33,188 bases of DNA. It comes from Scenedesmus sp. ARA3. Lineage: Eukaryota; Chlorophyta; Chlorophyceae; Sphaeropleales; Scenedesmaceae. The DNA lies in NCBI GenBank assembly GCA_004335835.1, contig RWJK01001521.1, positions 3,763 through 36,950 on the forward strand. The letters run 5' to 3'. Positions within the stretch are counted from its first letter, which is position 1; each line of letters begins with the position of its first letter. Positions 1 to 11,192 of this stretch are shown piece after piece. Made by a program: the position numbers and the translations under genes. The notes under the pieces were generated by a model. It saw nothing but the letters and a program-made list of their open reading frames with translations, was not told the DNA's origin and searched no databases.

Positions 1-837
1 GCATGCTGGCGGCTATGCCATCCTGCGAGGCATCCAGAAGGGCCTGCGCCTGCCTGCGCAGGCAATGATGCCCAGCTTTGCCAGCCTGCGCGACTACGGC
101 AACACCAGCAGCGCCAGCACCTGGTACACCTGGTCCTACATCGAGTCCACCACCGGTGTTAAGAAGGGAGAGACCATCCTGCAGGTGTGCAGCTGTTGCT
201 GTGCAGTGCTGCTTTGCATGTAGTGTTGCTGCAATTAGTGTATGCGCACTGCACAGGCCCTGCTTCATTGCCAACCCCTTCAAATCATACTGAAGCTCAT
301 GCCCCTTTCTATAGCGCTACTACATATTGCTGTTGCTATGGGGATAGCATGAAGCATGCTGCTACTTTGCATGACAAGACAAGTTTTTTCCTCCTTTCAG
401 CATGCCAGCAGCGTGCATACAGTACATCCGTCCATTCCAGCACTCTCTCCACCACCAAACCAACCATCTGCTGCTGCGGGCTGCTCCTGCATGTGCGCTC
501 TCAACTGCAGGTGGGCGTGGGTGGCGGCATGAAGAGCGGCGTGGCCTACTGGCGCGCGCTGCACGACGTGCGCGACATCCACCCAGCCTGGGAGCACCTC
601 AACGGATTTGCCCTCAAGGAACACGACCTGCCCCGGCCCATCAGCAACGACTACAAGTCCATCTTCGACCTGCCCAGCACACGCACACAGGCAGAGCAGC
701 AGCACGTGCTGCAGAGCACCAGCAAGCTGCCGCGCGTGACGCACGCACGCTCCACCGAGGATGCAGCAGAGACGATCCGGTTGCACGCAGAGTCAGCTCG
801 CGCAGAGGCAGCAGCAGGCACTGTGTCAGCGCACTAG
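1..837 (+). CDS. 3-ketoacyl-CoA synthase (very-long-chain fatty acid elongase condensing enzyme), 3' end only
   Basis: This enzyme condenses malonyl-CoA with a long-chain acyl-CoA in the ER membrane, the first step of very-long-chain fatty acid elongation. Two exons are visible: 2-184 (continuing from outside the window) and 511-837, joined by a phase-0 GT-AG intron (185-510). The first exon reads HAGGYAIL, which carries the catalytic His of the plant FAE1/KCS family, then DYGNTSSASTWY, which carries the catalytic Asn in the family's G-N-T-S-S-S block. The intron falls just before VGVGGGMKSGVAYW, matching the family's C-terminal glycine-rich block. The ~75 residues after that block are a charged tail longer than I would expect for the family. 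The active-site Cys and the N-terminal membrane segments must lie upstream of the window. The family is clear from motif order; substrate chain length cannot be told. Confidence 0.9.
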
Positions 838-2449
838 CGCACTGGCAGCAGGGCGGTGCGGCGGTCTGGGCGGGCTCTCAGCTTTTAGGAGTTGAGGTGT
901 TTGCTGCGTGCCAGGCTTGCTGTGTTGCATTGTTGCTGTGCCTGACGCATCCTGACAGCAGCGCTGCTGCTGCTACTGGGTATCATTCTCGTGCAGCAGC
1001 TGCTGCTTGATGGAGGTGCAAGGCTGCCTGCTGGTGCAGCAGGCGGCTGTTGGCAGATGGCGCTCTGCTGCCATTGCTGCAACCTGTTGACCGAACTGCG
1101 TGGTGGTCATACATGATGAGCATTTCCGGTAGCAGGGCTTTGTAGGGAGGTTGTTGATGAGTGATTGTCTGTTGCTAGTGGTTGTCTGTCATAATGCTGC
1201 ATAACGCTGCATAGCTTGGGACTCCTGGGCAGGGGTGGTAGTGTTCTGTGGGGTGGGTGGGGCCAACAGAGCATTGAACATTTTTAAGCAATAAACCTGT
1301 AGTGCTGCTGCCGCTGGAGGCGTGTTCTGACGCAGTGCAGCTTTGTGGCTGTTGCAGTTGCAGCAGGCGGTACTGGTGCTGCGTGAGCACTTGCACCGGT
1401 GTGATCCCTGAAAGCTGGGCTGGCTGATGTTTCCTGCAGGCTGGCTAGCGGCTCTGCTGTTCCGTACAAAGCGGGCACCATCTGTGCTCCATCTTGCTTG
1501 GGCATGATTCAAATTGGTATGACACCCCCTTGATCTTTAGCAGCTCATTCAACTGCTGAGGGTGGTGTGGTGTTAGGTTTCTTGGATCTGGCGGCTAGAT
1601 CAACGGCGCGCGTGGCTGTTGGTGCACTGTGTGTTTCCTTGCTGCAGCTGCCACATCAACCACCAGCTCTTTGCATTTGACAACCGTGTTGTCCTCATGT
1701 TGTGGATCCTTCAATCAGCGCAAGTCGCGTGTGCCTGAAGCATTGGGCACTGCACGTGTTGGTGATTCTGTGCAACATCTTATGTTGCACTACTTACTTT
1801 CTGCATTTCTTCTTGTGTGAGATGCCCGTGCTTGGGCATACTGCTGCATACCACATACGGCAGTTTCCGAGCCGTTGTGCCCACATCAGCCATCTGTTGT
1901 GTGGGCTTGTGATGCCAGATCTTCGCCTCTCAGCAGGTGTAACCTGTAAACTTTCAGCAGCAGTTCATGAGGTGATGTTGCAACTGTGTCGATCCTGAGG
2001 TACATGTAACACCATACCAACTGCTACTGTGACACCAGGTTCCACGTCAAATGAGGTACAGGTGTAGCTGATGCTGCCTGAGTGTTCGAAATAACGGGTC
2101 TTTAGCCTCTTCCACTGCTGGCACACCTATGTCTGCTTATCCTTGTGCACGTGGCGCATTTGCTGCGAGGGGCAGCAGTTGGTTACTTCACCTCGCACAA
2201 ATCTTCCCCGAATGACGCAAAAAGGCATCGAAGCATGAATCATTGGTTTGTTTCAGCTCGGTGCACATAAGCTGCACGTTACTAACCAGGCGCAGAAGCG
2301 GGTTCGCTGGCTGCCAGAACACAGCTACGCTGAGCTCGACATGAGTGCACTGCTCAGATTCACGCAAGTTGTTTTCAATTGCTGTTTATGATTTATGTTG
2401 CTGGTTCAAGTGCAGCACTACCGCCTCTCACAACTCGCCAGGAGCAAAA
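838..2449. other. Intergenic stretch and 3'/5' UTRs, no gene recognised
   Basis: This 1.6 kb between the ketoacyl-CoA synthase stop and the reductase start holds only short open frames with no recognisable domain. An AATAAA hexamer at 1290-1295, about 450 bases after the stop, is a possible poly(A) signal for the upstream gene. TGTAA, the usual chlorophycean signal, occurs only much later, near 1947. I see no RNA gene. Confidence 0.5.
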
Positions 2450-3802
2450 ATGGAGGGAAAGGTTGTGCTCGTCACAGGCTGCACTAAGGGTGGCATGGGC
2501 TACGCTTTGTGCGCCCAGTTTGCCAAACTAGGCTGTCAGGTATTTGCTGGAGCTCGGAGAGTGGAAGCTATGGCTGGACTGAAGGAACTGGGCTGCACGT
2601 TAGTACCTCTCGACATCACCAGCTCCGCTTCGGTCAGCTCAGCGGTGCAGCGAGTGCTGAAAGCAGCTGGAAAGGTCGACGTGCTGGTCAATAACGCAGG
2701 AGTGAGTGGACGCGGAGCACTGGCAGAGTATGACCTCGAAGAGGCGCGGCGTCAGTTCGATGTCAATGTGTTCGGCACCATGGCCATGGTGCAGGCAGTG
2801 GTGCCTTCCATGGTTGCCCAGCGCAGTGGCACCATCATCAATGTGGGCAGTGCGCTGGGCCTGCTCACAGTGCCTTTTGCCAGTGTCTACTGTGCTTCCA
2901 AGAAGGCAGTGCAGTCCATGACTGACTCGCTGCGCATGGAGCTTGCTGGGTCTGGCATCAACGTCGTCTACTGTGCCCCAGGCTGGGTGAAGACCAACAT
3001 CATCGACACCATGAGCGCCACTGGCGCAAACTGCCTCAACGCAAAGGGCCCCTGGGCACCTTGCGCCCCCTTCATCACAGGCAACCTGTACAAGGTGGAG
3101 GCGCAGCACGCGTGGACAGCAGAGCAGTTTGCAGAGGCATTCTGTGCCATGGCACTCAGCCCCAACCCGCCACGCGTTTGGCTCAACAGCATCAGGTGGG
3201 TGCTGGCTCAGCTGGCAAAGCACAGCACAGCTCAGCAACAACTGGGATTTGGCTGCAGCTGAAAGCAGCACCAGCAGTTGCTGTAGCGCCAGCAGTTGCG
3301 GCGGCAAGCAGCAGCTATGTGATAACGGCACTAGAAGACAGCCTCAGGCAGTGTCTGTTGGTGGTGCCTTTGTGTGTTGTGCAGTAGCCTTCACACTTTC
3401 TGCAGTGCAATGGATATGAATCCCGGTGAGAGCGTACATGTTGACACGCATCTTTCCTGCGCAGCAGCGGAGACAGCAGCGGGCTTGCAGGAAACAATAC
3501 TCTGCACTGCAGGAAGCACCTGCCCCAGCAGGGCTTGCAGCGTGTTGGGCCCAGCTGTCACACAACCGCCTACAGCACCCAGAGTGATGACCCCAGGAAA
3601 CACGGCTGCTGCTGCTGCTGCTCCTGCTGCTGCTGCTGTTGCTGCTGCTGCATGCCTTTCCTGCAGGGATGGCTGGGTGGCGTACCTGGGCAGCTTCCTG
3701 GTGCCCTCCTTCATCATGGAGCGAGTCCTGCAAGTGAAGTACAACCTGGGAGCACACCTTTTTGGCGGCAGCAGGCCAGGCGGTATCTCTGCAAAGCAGT
3801 AG
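2450..3802 (+). CDS. Classical short-chain dehydrogenase/reductase, similar to 1-acyl-DHAP reductase (AYR1-like)
   Basis: Probably an NADP(H)-dependent oxidoreductase of lipid metabolism. Exons 2450-3195 and 3667-3802 are joined by a phase-2 GT-AG intron (AG|G = Arg) and give 293 aa. Rossmann motif TGCTKGGMG is at residues 9-17, NNAG at 81-84, catalytic Ser134 (NVGSALG), Tyr147 and Lys151 (VYCASK), and the PG loop (CAPGWVKTN) at 175-183. GARR after the second strand suggests NADPH preference. The second exon adds a hydrophobic C-terminal helix (YLGSFLVPSFIMERVL), compatible with membrane or lipid-droplet association. The ATG at 2450 is chosen because it has a purine-rich context (AAAATGG) and directly precedes the first Rossmann strand; the same frame is open upstream to 2345 but that part looks non-coding. 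Family certain; the acyl-DHAP reductase assignment is an inference from the VTGCTKGG-type N-terminus, and retinol or sphinganine reductases are alternatives. Confidence 0.88.
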
Positions 3803-5190
3803 CCAGCAGCAGCAGGCGCTGGCAGCGTTGTTGCACTGATTGCAGCAGGAATTGTGCCCAGCAGCAGCATAATCCCCAAACACAACTGTACCAAAAGTTG
3901 CATTGAGTTGGTGGCAAGAAGCCAGTTATGGCTGTAAGTCACCTATAGTAGGAGGCCATTGGGTTCAGTGGGGGAGGTGGGGCAGCCATGCTTGCAGCGG
4001 GTGTGCTGGCATCAAGTGCTTTTTGCAGAAGCAGCAGTAGGGGCAGGGTATTAATCTGCAAGATTTTAGCAGCTCCTGCAGGGGCAGCAGTACCAGCACC
4101 TGTGGTGCGAGTTCAAAGTTGTGGCATGGGATGGATATGTGGTGGATGGTGTGGTCTGGCTGTTTGCCATGCAAGACAACTCATGCTCTCAGTCGTGCTG
4201 TCCACTGCTGTGCACAGCACTAGGAAAGTGACTGTGTGGCTTGAATGGCAGCCTCAGATAACGGTTTGTGCACATTGCAGCACATTCAGGTATATTGCTA
4301 AGATTGCGGGAACGTTGGTGATGTGTTGCCAGCCCTCGTCAACAACTGTGGCTGCCGCGTGTGTTATGTTGAATGGTTGTGCCACGCCAGCAGTGTTCCT
4401 CATTGCCATGGTGGTGCCACTCTGTCATTTAGAACAGTGTGGTACGCACAGCAGCATGATATCAACCATGTCATACGTCATGTTGGCATCATGTGTCAGA
4501 TATGGGTTTGCCCTTGCGTCAATATAACCTCTGCCTGGTTTTCTTACTTCTTTTAGTATGCTTCCAACAGCCTGCAGCCTGCAGGAAAGCCACTTCCTTT
4601 ATGGTGCTGAACCTCAACTGTGCGGGGGTAGCAATTAGGACTCCCCATGCGTTATTCTAGCTGCAGCACAAATTGGCTAACATGGTTGATGTCAGCAGTG
4701 GATGCGCATCGTGCTGCACAGCGTTCTTTAGGAACCAGCTGGTTCGAACCACCTGCAGGTTGCATGCGCAGTAAGTTTCTGGAGTTACATTGCTACAGTA
4801 AAATCTATCACGAGTCAAAGCCATATATCTGATTGGTGGCGTGTATCGCCGCACGTGTGGTGCTTGCAATGCTCTGCCATCTTGCGGCTGGCAACACACC
4901 TTGTGCGGCGCTCAGCCATGCTGCATGCGCCACTCCCAGACATCCAGCGCCTCTTGCTGCTGCTGTACCTGCACGCACAGCCAAATCTAGTAATAAAACC
5001 CCCATCCTGCAGCAACTTGACATGAAACGAACATGCACGAGGTTGCTCCTGGTTCAAAAGCTGGCAGCTGCTCTGTCAGTTTGCAGGCAGGGGTTCACCA
5101 CCGAGGGTTTGTAACCCGCGTCAGTGCTTGTTGATTACAGGCAAGTCTAGTTGATCCTGGAACAGCATCAGGCTGTAATGCAGTTGAGAA
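3803..5190. other. Intergenic stretch, no gene recognised
   Basis: About 1.4 kb with scattered short open frames on both strands, none with a recognisable motif or credible splice partners. TGTAA at 3933-3937, 130 bases after the reductase stop, is the likely poly(A) signal of that gene. The 5' UTR and promoter of the CCR4-like gene should lie at the right end, but I could not identify a core promoter element. Confidence 0.5.
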
Positions 5191-8100
5191 ATGGTTCCAG
5201 AGGACATTGATGACAGCATGCACGCTGCTCGTCTGCAGTGCTCTCAGCCTCGCTCGATCTGCAGGTTCTATAAGCACTCCGGCACATGCAGATACCAAGG
5301 ATGTCGGCAACAACACGTTCGGCAGGCGCTGCCGGAGAACAGCGGTGCAAGCACTCTCCCGTTGGTGGAAGAGCGACAATGGGCCCTGTCGAGCGTCAGT
5401 TCAAGCTCAGACGTAAGATACCAGCAAGAAGCTTATATTTACGGACAATGTAGCCACGCAGTTGTTCTTCTGACCTCAGGTGACCTGCTTGCTGCCCTGC
5501 ACTGCAGGATGAGCAGTGCAGCACTGATATGCTGGAGCCATGGCGGTTCTCAGTGATGTCTTACAACATCCTGGCAGACAAATACGTAAGCCGATGGTAG
5601 CAGCTTGCTGAGACTGCTGGCATGCACAGCCAGCACCGCAGCAGCACATGCGGAAGGCAGCGCTCCTGTTTATCCTGCAGCTGGTTCAGCTGACTGCTGA
5701 TGTGCTGACGAATTCCATGTGTTGCGCTGAGCAGTGTTTCCCAATCATGCTGCGGTGGCTGCTCTTCATCACCAGCAGCCGCAAGCACGTGTGGTGGCAG
5801 CACACACACTTGGCCCCAACGCCAGACACACTGGGTCTATGCATTGAACACACGTGCTTGTGAATTCCAGCGGGCTGAGTACTTGCTCCAACTGGCTTCT
5901 GCTGTGTCCTGCAGGCGAGGCACTACAGGTCGTACCTGTATGACAACGTGCCATCCACCTACCTGGACTGGTCACACCGACGAGCAGCAATCCTGGCTGA
6001 GCTGGCACACCTGCAGCCGGACATCCTGTGCTTGCAGGAAGTGGACAGATACGAAGAGCTGGAAGCAGAGCTGGAGCAGCTGGGGTGAGGCGCTTGCAGG
6101 AAAGGCTTTGCAGGAAAGCTCAACTGTTACGTATAGGCCAACTCTGCAGAGCCAGCCAGGCAGCCAAGAAAGCACCAGCAAGTGGGTAGCAAAGGAGAAC
6201 ACTTGCACAGATATATAAGCAAGTGTGCTTGTTGAGCAGGATATCCACAGCACTGTTCTGCTGTTGCTGCTGCTGCTGTTATGCGTGTGCAGGTATGCAG
6301 GCATCTACTTGCAGCGAGACGGGGGCCGCCGTGACGGCTGCGCCACTTTCTGGCGCACCTCGCTGCTGCAGCCGGCACTAGTGCGGCAGCTGCGCTACAG
6401 CCAATACGATCTGAAGGACAATGTGGCGCTGCTGGTGCTGTTTGAACCACGTGGCATGCGGGACTCAGCAGCAGAGGGTGCTGACAGCGCTCAGGACGGC
6501 CCGTTGCTGCAGCAGCAGGTGCAGCCGCAGCTGTCAAGCCCGCAGCTGCAGCAGCAGGAGCGCCAGGAGCAGCAAGCGCAGCAGCAGCACAAGCAGGACC
6601 TGTTGAGCCAGTGGCTTCCACGCAGCTGGCGTAACAGCAGCAGCGGCAGCGGGGGCGGGGGACCGCCGCATCAGCAGCAACACTCCAAGGTGCATCTGCG
6701 GCCTGCGCCGCCGCTGCATGGCAGCAGCAGCAACAACAGCGGCAGCAGCTTCTTGAACCCTGTGTACCAGCTTCCTGCAGACGTAGACGTGCAGCGTAGC
6801 AGAAGTTGGGCAGGCAGCAGCCCGGCTAACAGCAGCAGCAGTGCAGCTGGTCTTGGAGAACGCAGCAGTGCCAGCAAGAGCAGCAGCAAAGGTGGCCGGT
6901 TAGGCCGGCTCGGCAGCCGCAGCAGAAGCAGCAAAAGTGCTGCAGCTCAGACACCTGCAGCAGCAGCAGCTGCAGTAGGCAGCAACAATGAGGGCTTGAA
7001 TGATGCTGCTGCTGCTGCTGCAGTTGAGCAGCTGCAGCTGGCGCCGGAGTGGCAGCGCTGCGGGCTGCTGGTTGCAAACACACACATAATCTTTACACCC
7101 GACAAAGGGGAAGTCAAGCTTGGGCAGGTGCGTGTGGAGATGCTCTTGGCAAGAGGCCAGCAGTAGATACGTCTTGCGTGTACTGCGAGGTGGTATGTAG
7201 TATGCTTTGTATGTGTGCACTTGCATGTGGTGGTGCGGACCAGCAGTGTCAGCTTGTCCTCTGTGAACAATTTTGCTGCCGGTTTCAAATGGAGTGTTGG
7301 CAGCTACAAGCGCACTTGTAGTAAACAAGTTCACTCGCAGAAGAAATGCTGCTAAACTGCGTAGCTCTATGTGGCTCTCTGTCCAACTGCCTGCTTGCAC
7401 CTGCTGCTGCCCTGCTGCTGCCTTGCTGCTGATGTGTGCAGGCGCGCATGCTTCTGCAGGAGGCATCCCAGATGGCCGAGTGGTACCTGCAGCAGCAGCA
7501 GGAGCTGGACGAGGCAGCAGCAGCGGGCAGCAGCAGCAGCAGCAGTGGTGTGCGCGGTGGCTGTGCTGCTGTGGCGCCGCGTGGCGTTGCGACCATCATA
7601 GCTGGCGACTTCAACGCCACTCCGCACAGCCCCATGTATACTTTCCTGTCAAAGGGCTGCATTGATCTGCACAAGGTGAGGCGGCCAGCTTGCTGACATC
7701 AAGCATAAGATGTTACACACAAGTTCACAAACAGCCTTCACATATGTGGGGTATTGGCAGCATCTTCACTTGCACCTTCACAAGTGCCTGCACCTGCATT
7801 TTCACATACACAGAGCGGGCATGCCCCGCAACTTCTCTGGTGACACACCTGCATATGTATCTCCAGCTATACCCAACCTAGACCCAGTCACACCATGGCA
7901 CAACCAGGCGCTAGTATCATAGCGCTCACATGTAATCCACCACTCCCTACCGCCTGCCTGCCGCCATGCGCCGCTGTGACGCCAGGTCAACAAGCTCACC
8001 GTGTTGCACATGTGCTCAACAGTTAGCCCCTTTGCAAGGTGTCACACCCTGCTACCTGCCCTGTCTGTCCGCCTGCCGCCATGCACGCTGCTGTCATCGC

Positions 8101-9026
8101 CAGGTCAACAAGCGCAACGTGTCTCACATGAGCTCAGCAGGCAGCCCCTTTGCAAAAGGATACAGGGGCTTCAGGCGCGTGCACAGGCGCCGCTCCACAG
8201 ACGAGCAGCGCAGGTCTATGGACGAGCCACAGCGGCGCTCGCTCGAGCAGCAGCAGCAGCTAGGTGTTGTGCCAGCTAGCCCGTCGAAGCTGAGCAGCAG
8301 CAGCTACGGCAGTGTCGGCAGTGCAGGGAAGCAGGCAACTGTGGTTGGGAGTGGGGCTGCAGCAGGAGCCTCTGCGGGCACAGTAGTTTCAATCGCTGCT
8401 GCAGCAGACAGCCGGGGGCTGTCTGTTAGTGCTCCCCCTGCTGCTGATGATGTTGCTACTGCTGCTGGCAGTAGCACAAGCATCTCAGTTAGTGCTGCAA
8501 GCAACCCGTCTGTCAGCAGCAGCAGTGCCATGCAGATGCAGCGGCCAGCTGCTGCCGCTCTTGGTGCTGCATCGCCGTACAGCAGCCCATTAGCTGGCAG
8601 CTCGCAGGCTGCTAATGGCGGCAGCAGCAGCAGCAAGCAGTACAGATGGTCCGACAAGGAAGTTCGAAGAGCAGCAGGCATGAGTTATGACGAGCTGATG
8701 GAAGCAAGCAGCACTGCGGCCAGTGAAGCAGCAGCAGCAGTGGCGGCTGCTGCTGCCACTGCTGCTGCTGCTGCCAGCGCTCAGAGCCCTGCCTGCAGCT
8801 GCTGCGAGGCCAGCAGCAGCAGTAGGACAAGCGCTGCTGCTGCTGCTGCCGCTCCACACAGTCAGAAAGCCAAGATAGCTCGGGCAGCTGCTGCATTTGG
8901 TGCACACGCAGCAGCTGGGGCTGGTGCAGCAGCTGCGACAAAAGCAGCAGCGGCTGCTGCTGAAACTCTGGAACCAATGGGCAGCTTGGACAGCAGCAGT
9001 GCTGGCGCAATTGCTGGCGTGGCTGC

Positions 9027-9065
<39 letters not shown>

Positions 9066-9483
9066 GGTTGGCGCTGGTCCTCCTGGGCAGCAGCTGCTAC
9101 TGCGCCACGGCTCTGAGCTTCGGAGCTCGTATGCAAGCGTGCTAGGTGCGCGCAGTGCCGGTAAATGGCATTTTTGCTATGGCTGGATCAGTAATTTGAT
9201 GATGCTGACGGTGCCTGTAGAAGTGAATGCTCCAGGCTCTGGCTGGCTGCAGCTAGCCTGTTGAGCAGCACTGCAGCCGGGCATGCACGCTATGTTAGAT
9301 GAGTGGGCTTCTAGCTTCTGCTGCATAGCTTGCCAGGTTCACATGTACGGTCCAAGGTGGCTTGCTTGTATGCGGCCTTAGTTGCGGTGCCAGTGATATG
9401 GCATGTGCTACATCATGTCCCTGCACAGCTCATCTCTACAGATCTAGCGACTTGCCGTGCTCTACAGGCTGAATACTGGCTGC

Positions 9484-9521
<38 letters not shown>

Positions 9522-9907
9522 GCCAGGAGCCGGAGTACACCAGCAGCCACTCGCTGTTCATGGACACGTGTGACTACGTGTTCTATGATGCAAACCCTGT
9601 AACATTGCCGCAGCAGCAGCAGCAGCAGGCGCACGGTTTTGCCAGCAATGGCACCACCAAAGACACTTCTGCAGCAGCAGACGATGACGGCAGCAGCGAC
9701 AGCAGCAGCAGCAGCGGTGACGACAGTGTAGCAGCAGCAGCAGCGCCAGCAGGAGCTACCTATGGCTATGAGCTTCAGCCGGTGGCAGTGCTGCTGCCAC
9801 CTGATGGCATGAAGCTGTCAAAGGGGCTGCCTAGCAGGTGGCTTGGCAGTGATCATGTGTGCCTGGTTGTGGATTTTGAGCTCAGCCTAGCGACCAAGGG
9901 CTTGTGA
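5191..9907 (+). CDS. CCR4-like exonuclease (endonuclease/exonuclease/phosphatase family) with N-terminal CCCH zinc finger
   Basis: Likely a poly(A)-specific 3' exoribonuclease (deadenylase). Exons: 5191-5412, 5508-5585, 5915-6084, 6293-7127, 7442-7675, 8104-9145, 9522-9907; all introns GT-AG, phases consistent, 988 aa. An in-frame stop at 5185-5187 supports the start. Residues 24-42 form a C-x8-C-x4-C-x3-H zinc finger. The catalytic domain starts at residue 86 (WRFSVMSYNILAD, Asn94), then CLQEVD with metal-binding Glu142, VANTH (His421), GDFNATP (Asp491, Asn493) and SDH (Asp971, His972), so the catalytic residues are complete. The order RSYLYDN..YLDWSHRR..LQEVD..DGCATFWR matches plant CCR4 homologues 5/6. 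Two low-complexity insertions interrupt the fold: ~200 residues of Gln/Ser before VANTH and ~300 residues of Ser/Ala between GDFN and the C-terminal strand. No leucine-rich repeats, so it is unlike yeast Ccr4 in its N-terminus. Confidence 0.9.
7950..8160 (+). repeat. Duplicated acceptor plus start of CCR4-like exon 6 (118-bp tandem copy)
   Basis: A segment made of pyrimidine-rich intron end, acceptor and exon start occurs twice, with acceptor boundaries at 7985/7986 and 8103/8104. The second copy is contiguous with the exon body and reads VNKRNVSHMSSAGSPFAK. The first reads VNKLTVLHMCSTVSPFA and then runs into intron sequence, so it is a decayed copy. Confidence 0.85.
9479..9521 (+). repeat. 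(CTG)n tract abutting a 3' splice site
   Basis: A nearly pure CTG run of about 14 triplets ends in CAG, and this CAG is the acceptor of the last CCR4-like exon. The tract stands where a polypyrimidine tract is expected. Confidence 0.85.
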
Positions 9908-11192
9908 GACGTGCTGGTGTGTGGAGCTGCTGTTGCCTTGCTGCTGCTGTTGCTGCTGCAAGCAGCGTGGCAGCATTGTCCCGCCCTTTGCTGCTTGCGA
10001 AGCATGTGCAGCTGGGGCTACTGGGGCCTGACTTTTGCTGCTGCCACTGCTGCTGCAGCAGCTGGCTGCTGTTGTTGCTGCTGCAGGCAGTGTGGCCGCA
10101 GCGGGCGCTGTCTCAACCTGTGCGGCTTGGCAGCGGCCGGCAATGCTAGGAGGCTGCTGGTTGAAGACACGCTGTAGGTCAGATCATGAATATAACATGC
10201 GGGACAGGTGCATGTGTACATGAAGATTGCATTGCAGGTGCTGCTGCAGCCCTGCTGCTGGCCCTGAACATAACTGGGCTGGCGCTGAAATGAGAGTTGG
10301 CGTGATGTTGGCTGTGTTGTTGCGGCATTGGTCTGATGGTGATGTAGTCATCTTGAAGGAGGCATCCCTCTGCTCTCGTGTGTCTTGCTGTCGTGGCTTC
10401 GTTTGGCAATATTTGATGATGCGGTATACTTGTGGTTTAGCTGGTTCACGCTTTCAATGTGTTGGCTCACACTCTTTGAACTCTGGAGTGCAATCACATA
10501 ACATCGCTGCGCTAGCCCACCTGGCATACTAGTAGCGCTAGCTAAGCTCAATCAGCAAGTGGTGGGTGGCTTGGTGACGTTGTGTGGCTGAGTTTGGTTG
10601 CTTCCTATGGTTGAGGTTGTGAGTGCAGGGAATGCACCGCTCAGAACATGGCACTTCCTCTGCTGTTTGGTCAACATGTACAAACGATGGCTGATTCTGA
10701 GTGTTGTCCCGTGGCATGTGTGCTCAGTGAGAAAGTTTGGTTACCTCTTAAAGCAGACCTGCTGTAGAAGCATTTTATTGTAGGTTTGGCGATCCCGTGA
10801 TGCTATTTGTGTACACATCGCTGCAGTTACGTTTGTGTTGCGCCACTGCAAGGCAGCGCCCAATGCTTGTTGTGTTGATTGAGTGCGCGTGTGCTGCAGG
10901 TTGGCTGAGGACGTGCTATTTAAATTTGTGCAGAGGCGCTATCTGGTGTATTTACCCCATTGACTTCCTCTGAGAAATTTTTACTGCCACATGGGTTTTG
11001 GTTCATGCTTTGTGCTTTGGCGTGGTCTGCAGTGACTGCCTTCAGCAACACTGCTGTGCCCTAGCTTGTTAAACCTTGTCACCTCGGGCTACTGGTGGGC
11101 GCTTGCGATGTATTGCAGGAATTCGCATGATTCACAAGCACCAACTCAAAGCTTTGTGAGGAAATTGCCGCGCTTGCTGCGCTTGTTCCACA
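9908..11192. other. 3' UTR and intergenic stretch, no gene recognised
   Basis: About 1.3 kb. The first 250 bases are rich in CTG triplets and are probably 3' UTR of the nuclease gene. I found no clear TGTAA signal close to the stop. The remainder has no convincing open frame; it should contain the promoter of the beta-propeller gene, but no element is obvious beyond an AT-rich patch around 10918-10926. Confidence 0.45.

Noticed and set aside
2345..2449. Upstream extension of the reductase frame (MHCSDSRKLFS..)
   Set aside because: It precedes the Rossmann strand with sequence of no recognisable character, and the ATG at 2450 has the better context and family-typical start.
3988..4527. 179-codon + strand open frame in the intergenic stretch
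   Set aside because: Composition is like surrounding non-coding sequence, there is no family motif, and no splice partners were found; kept as unproven.
4735..4765. GGTTCGAACC resembling a tRNA T-arm
   Set aside because: The flanking bases do not form the five-pair T stem, and no D arm, anticodon arm or acceptor stem is present around it.
6127..6934. Long Ala/Leu/Cys-rich open frames on the minus strand opposite the nuclease
   Set aside because: They are the antisense of CAG/GCA repeat exons, which stay open in several frames; no splice or domain support.
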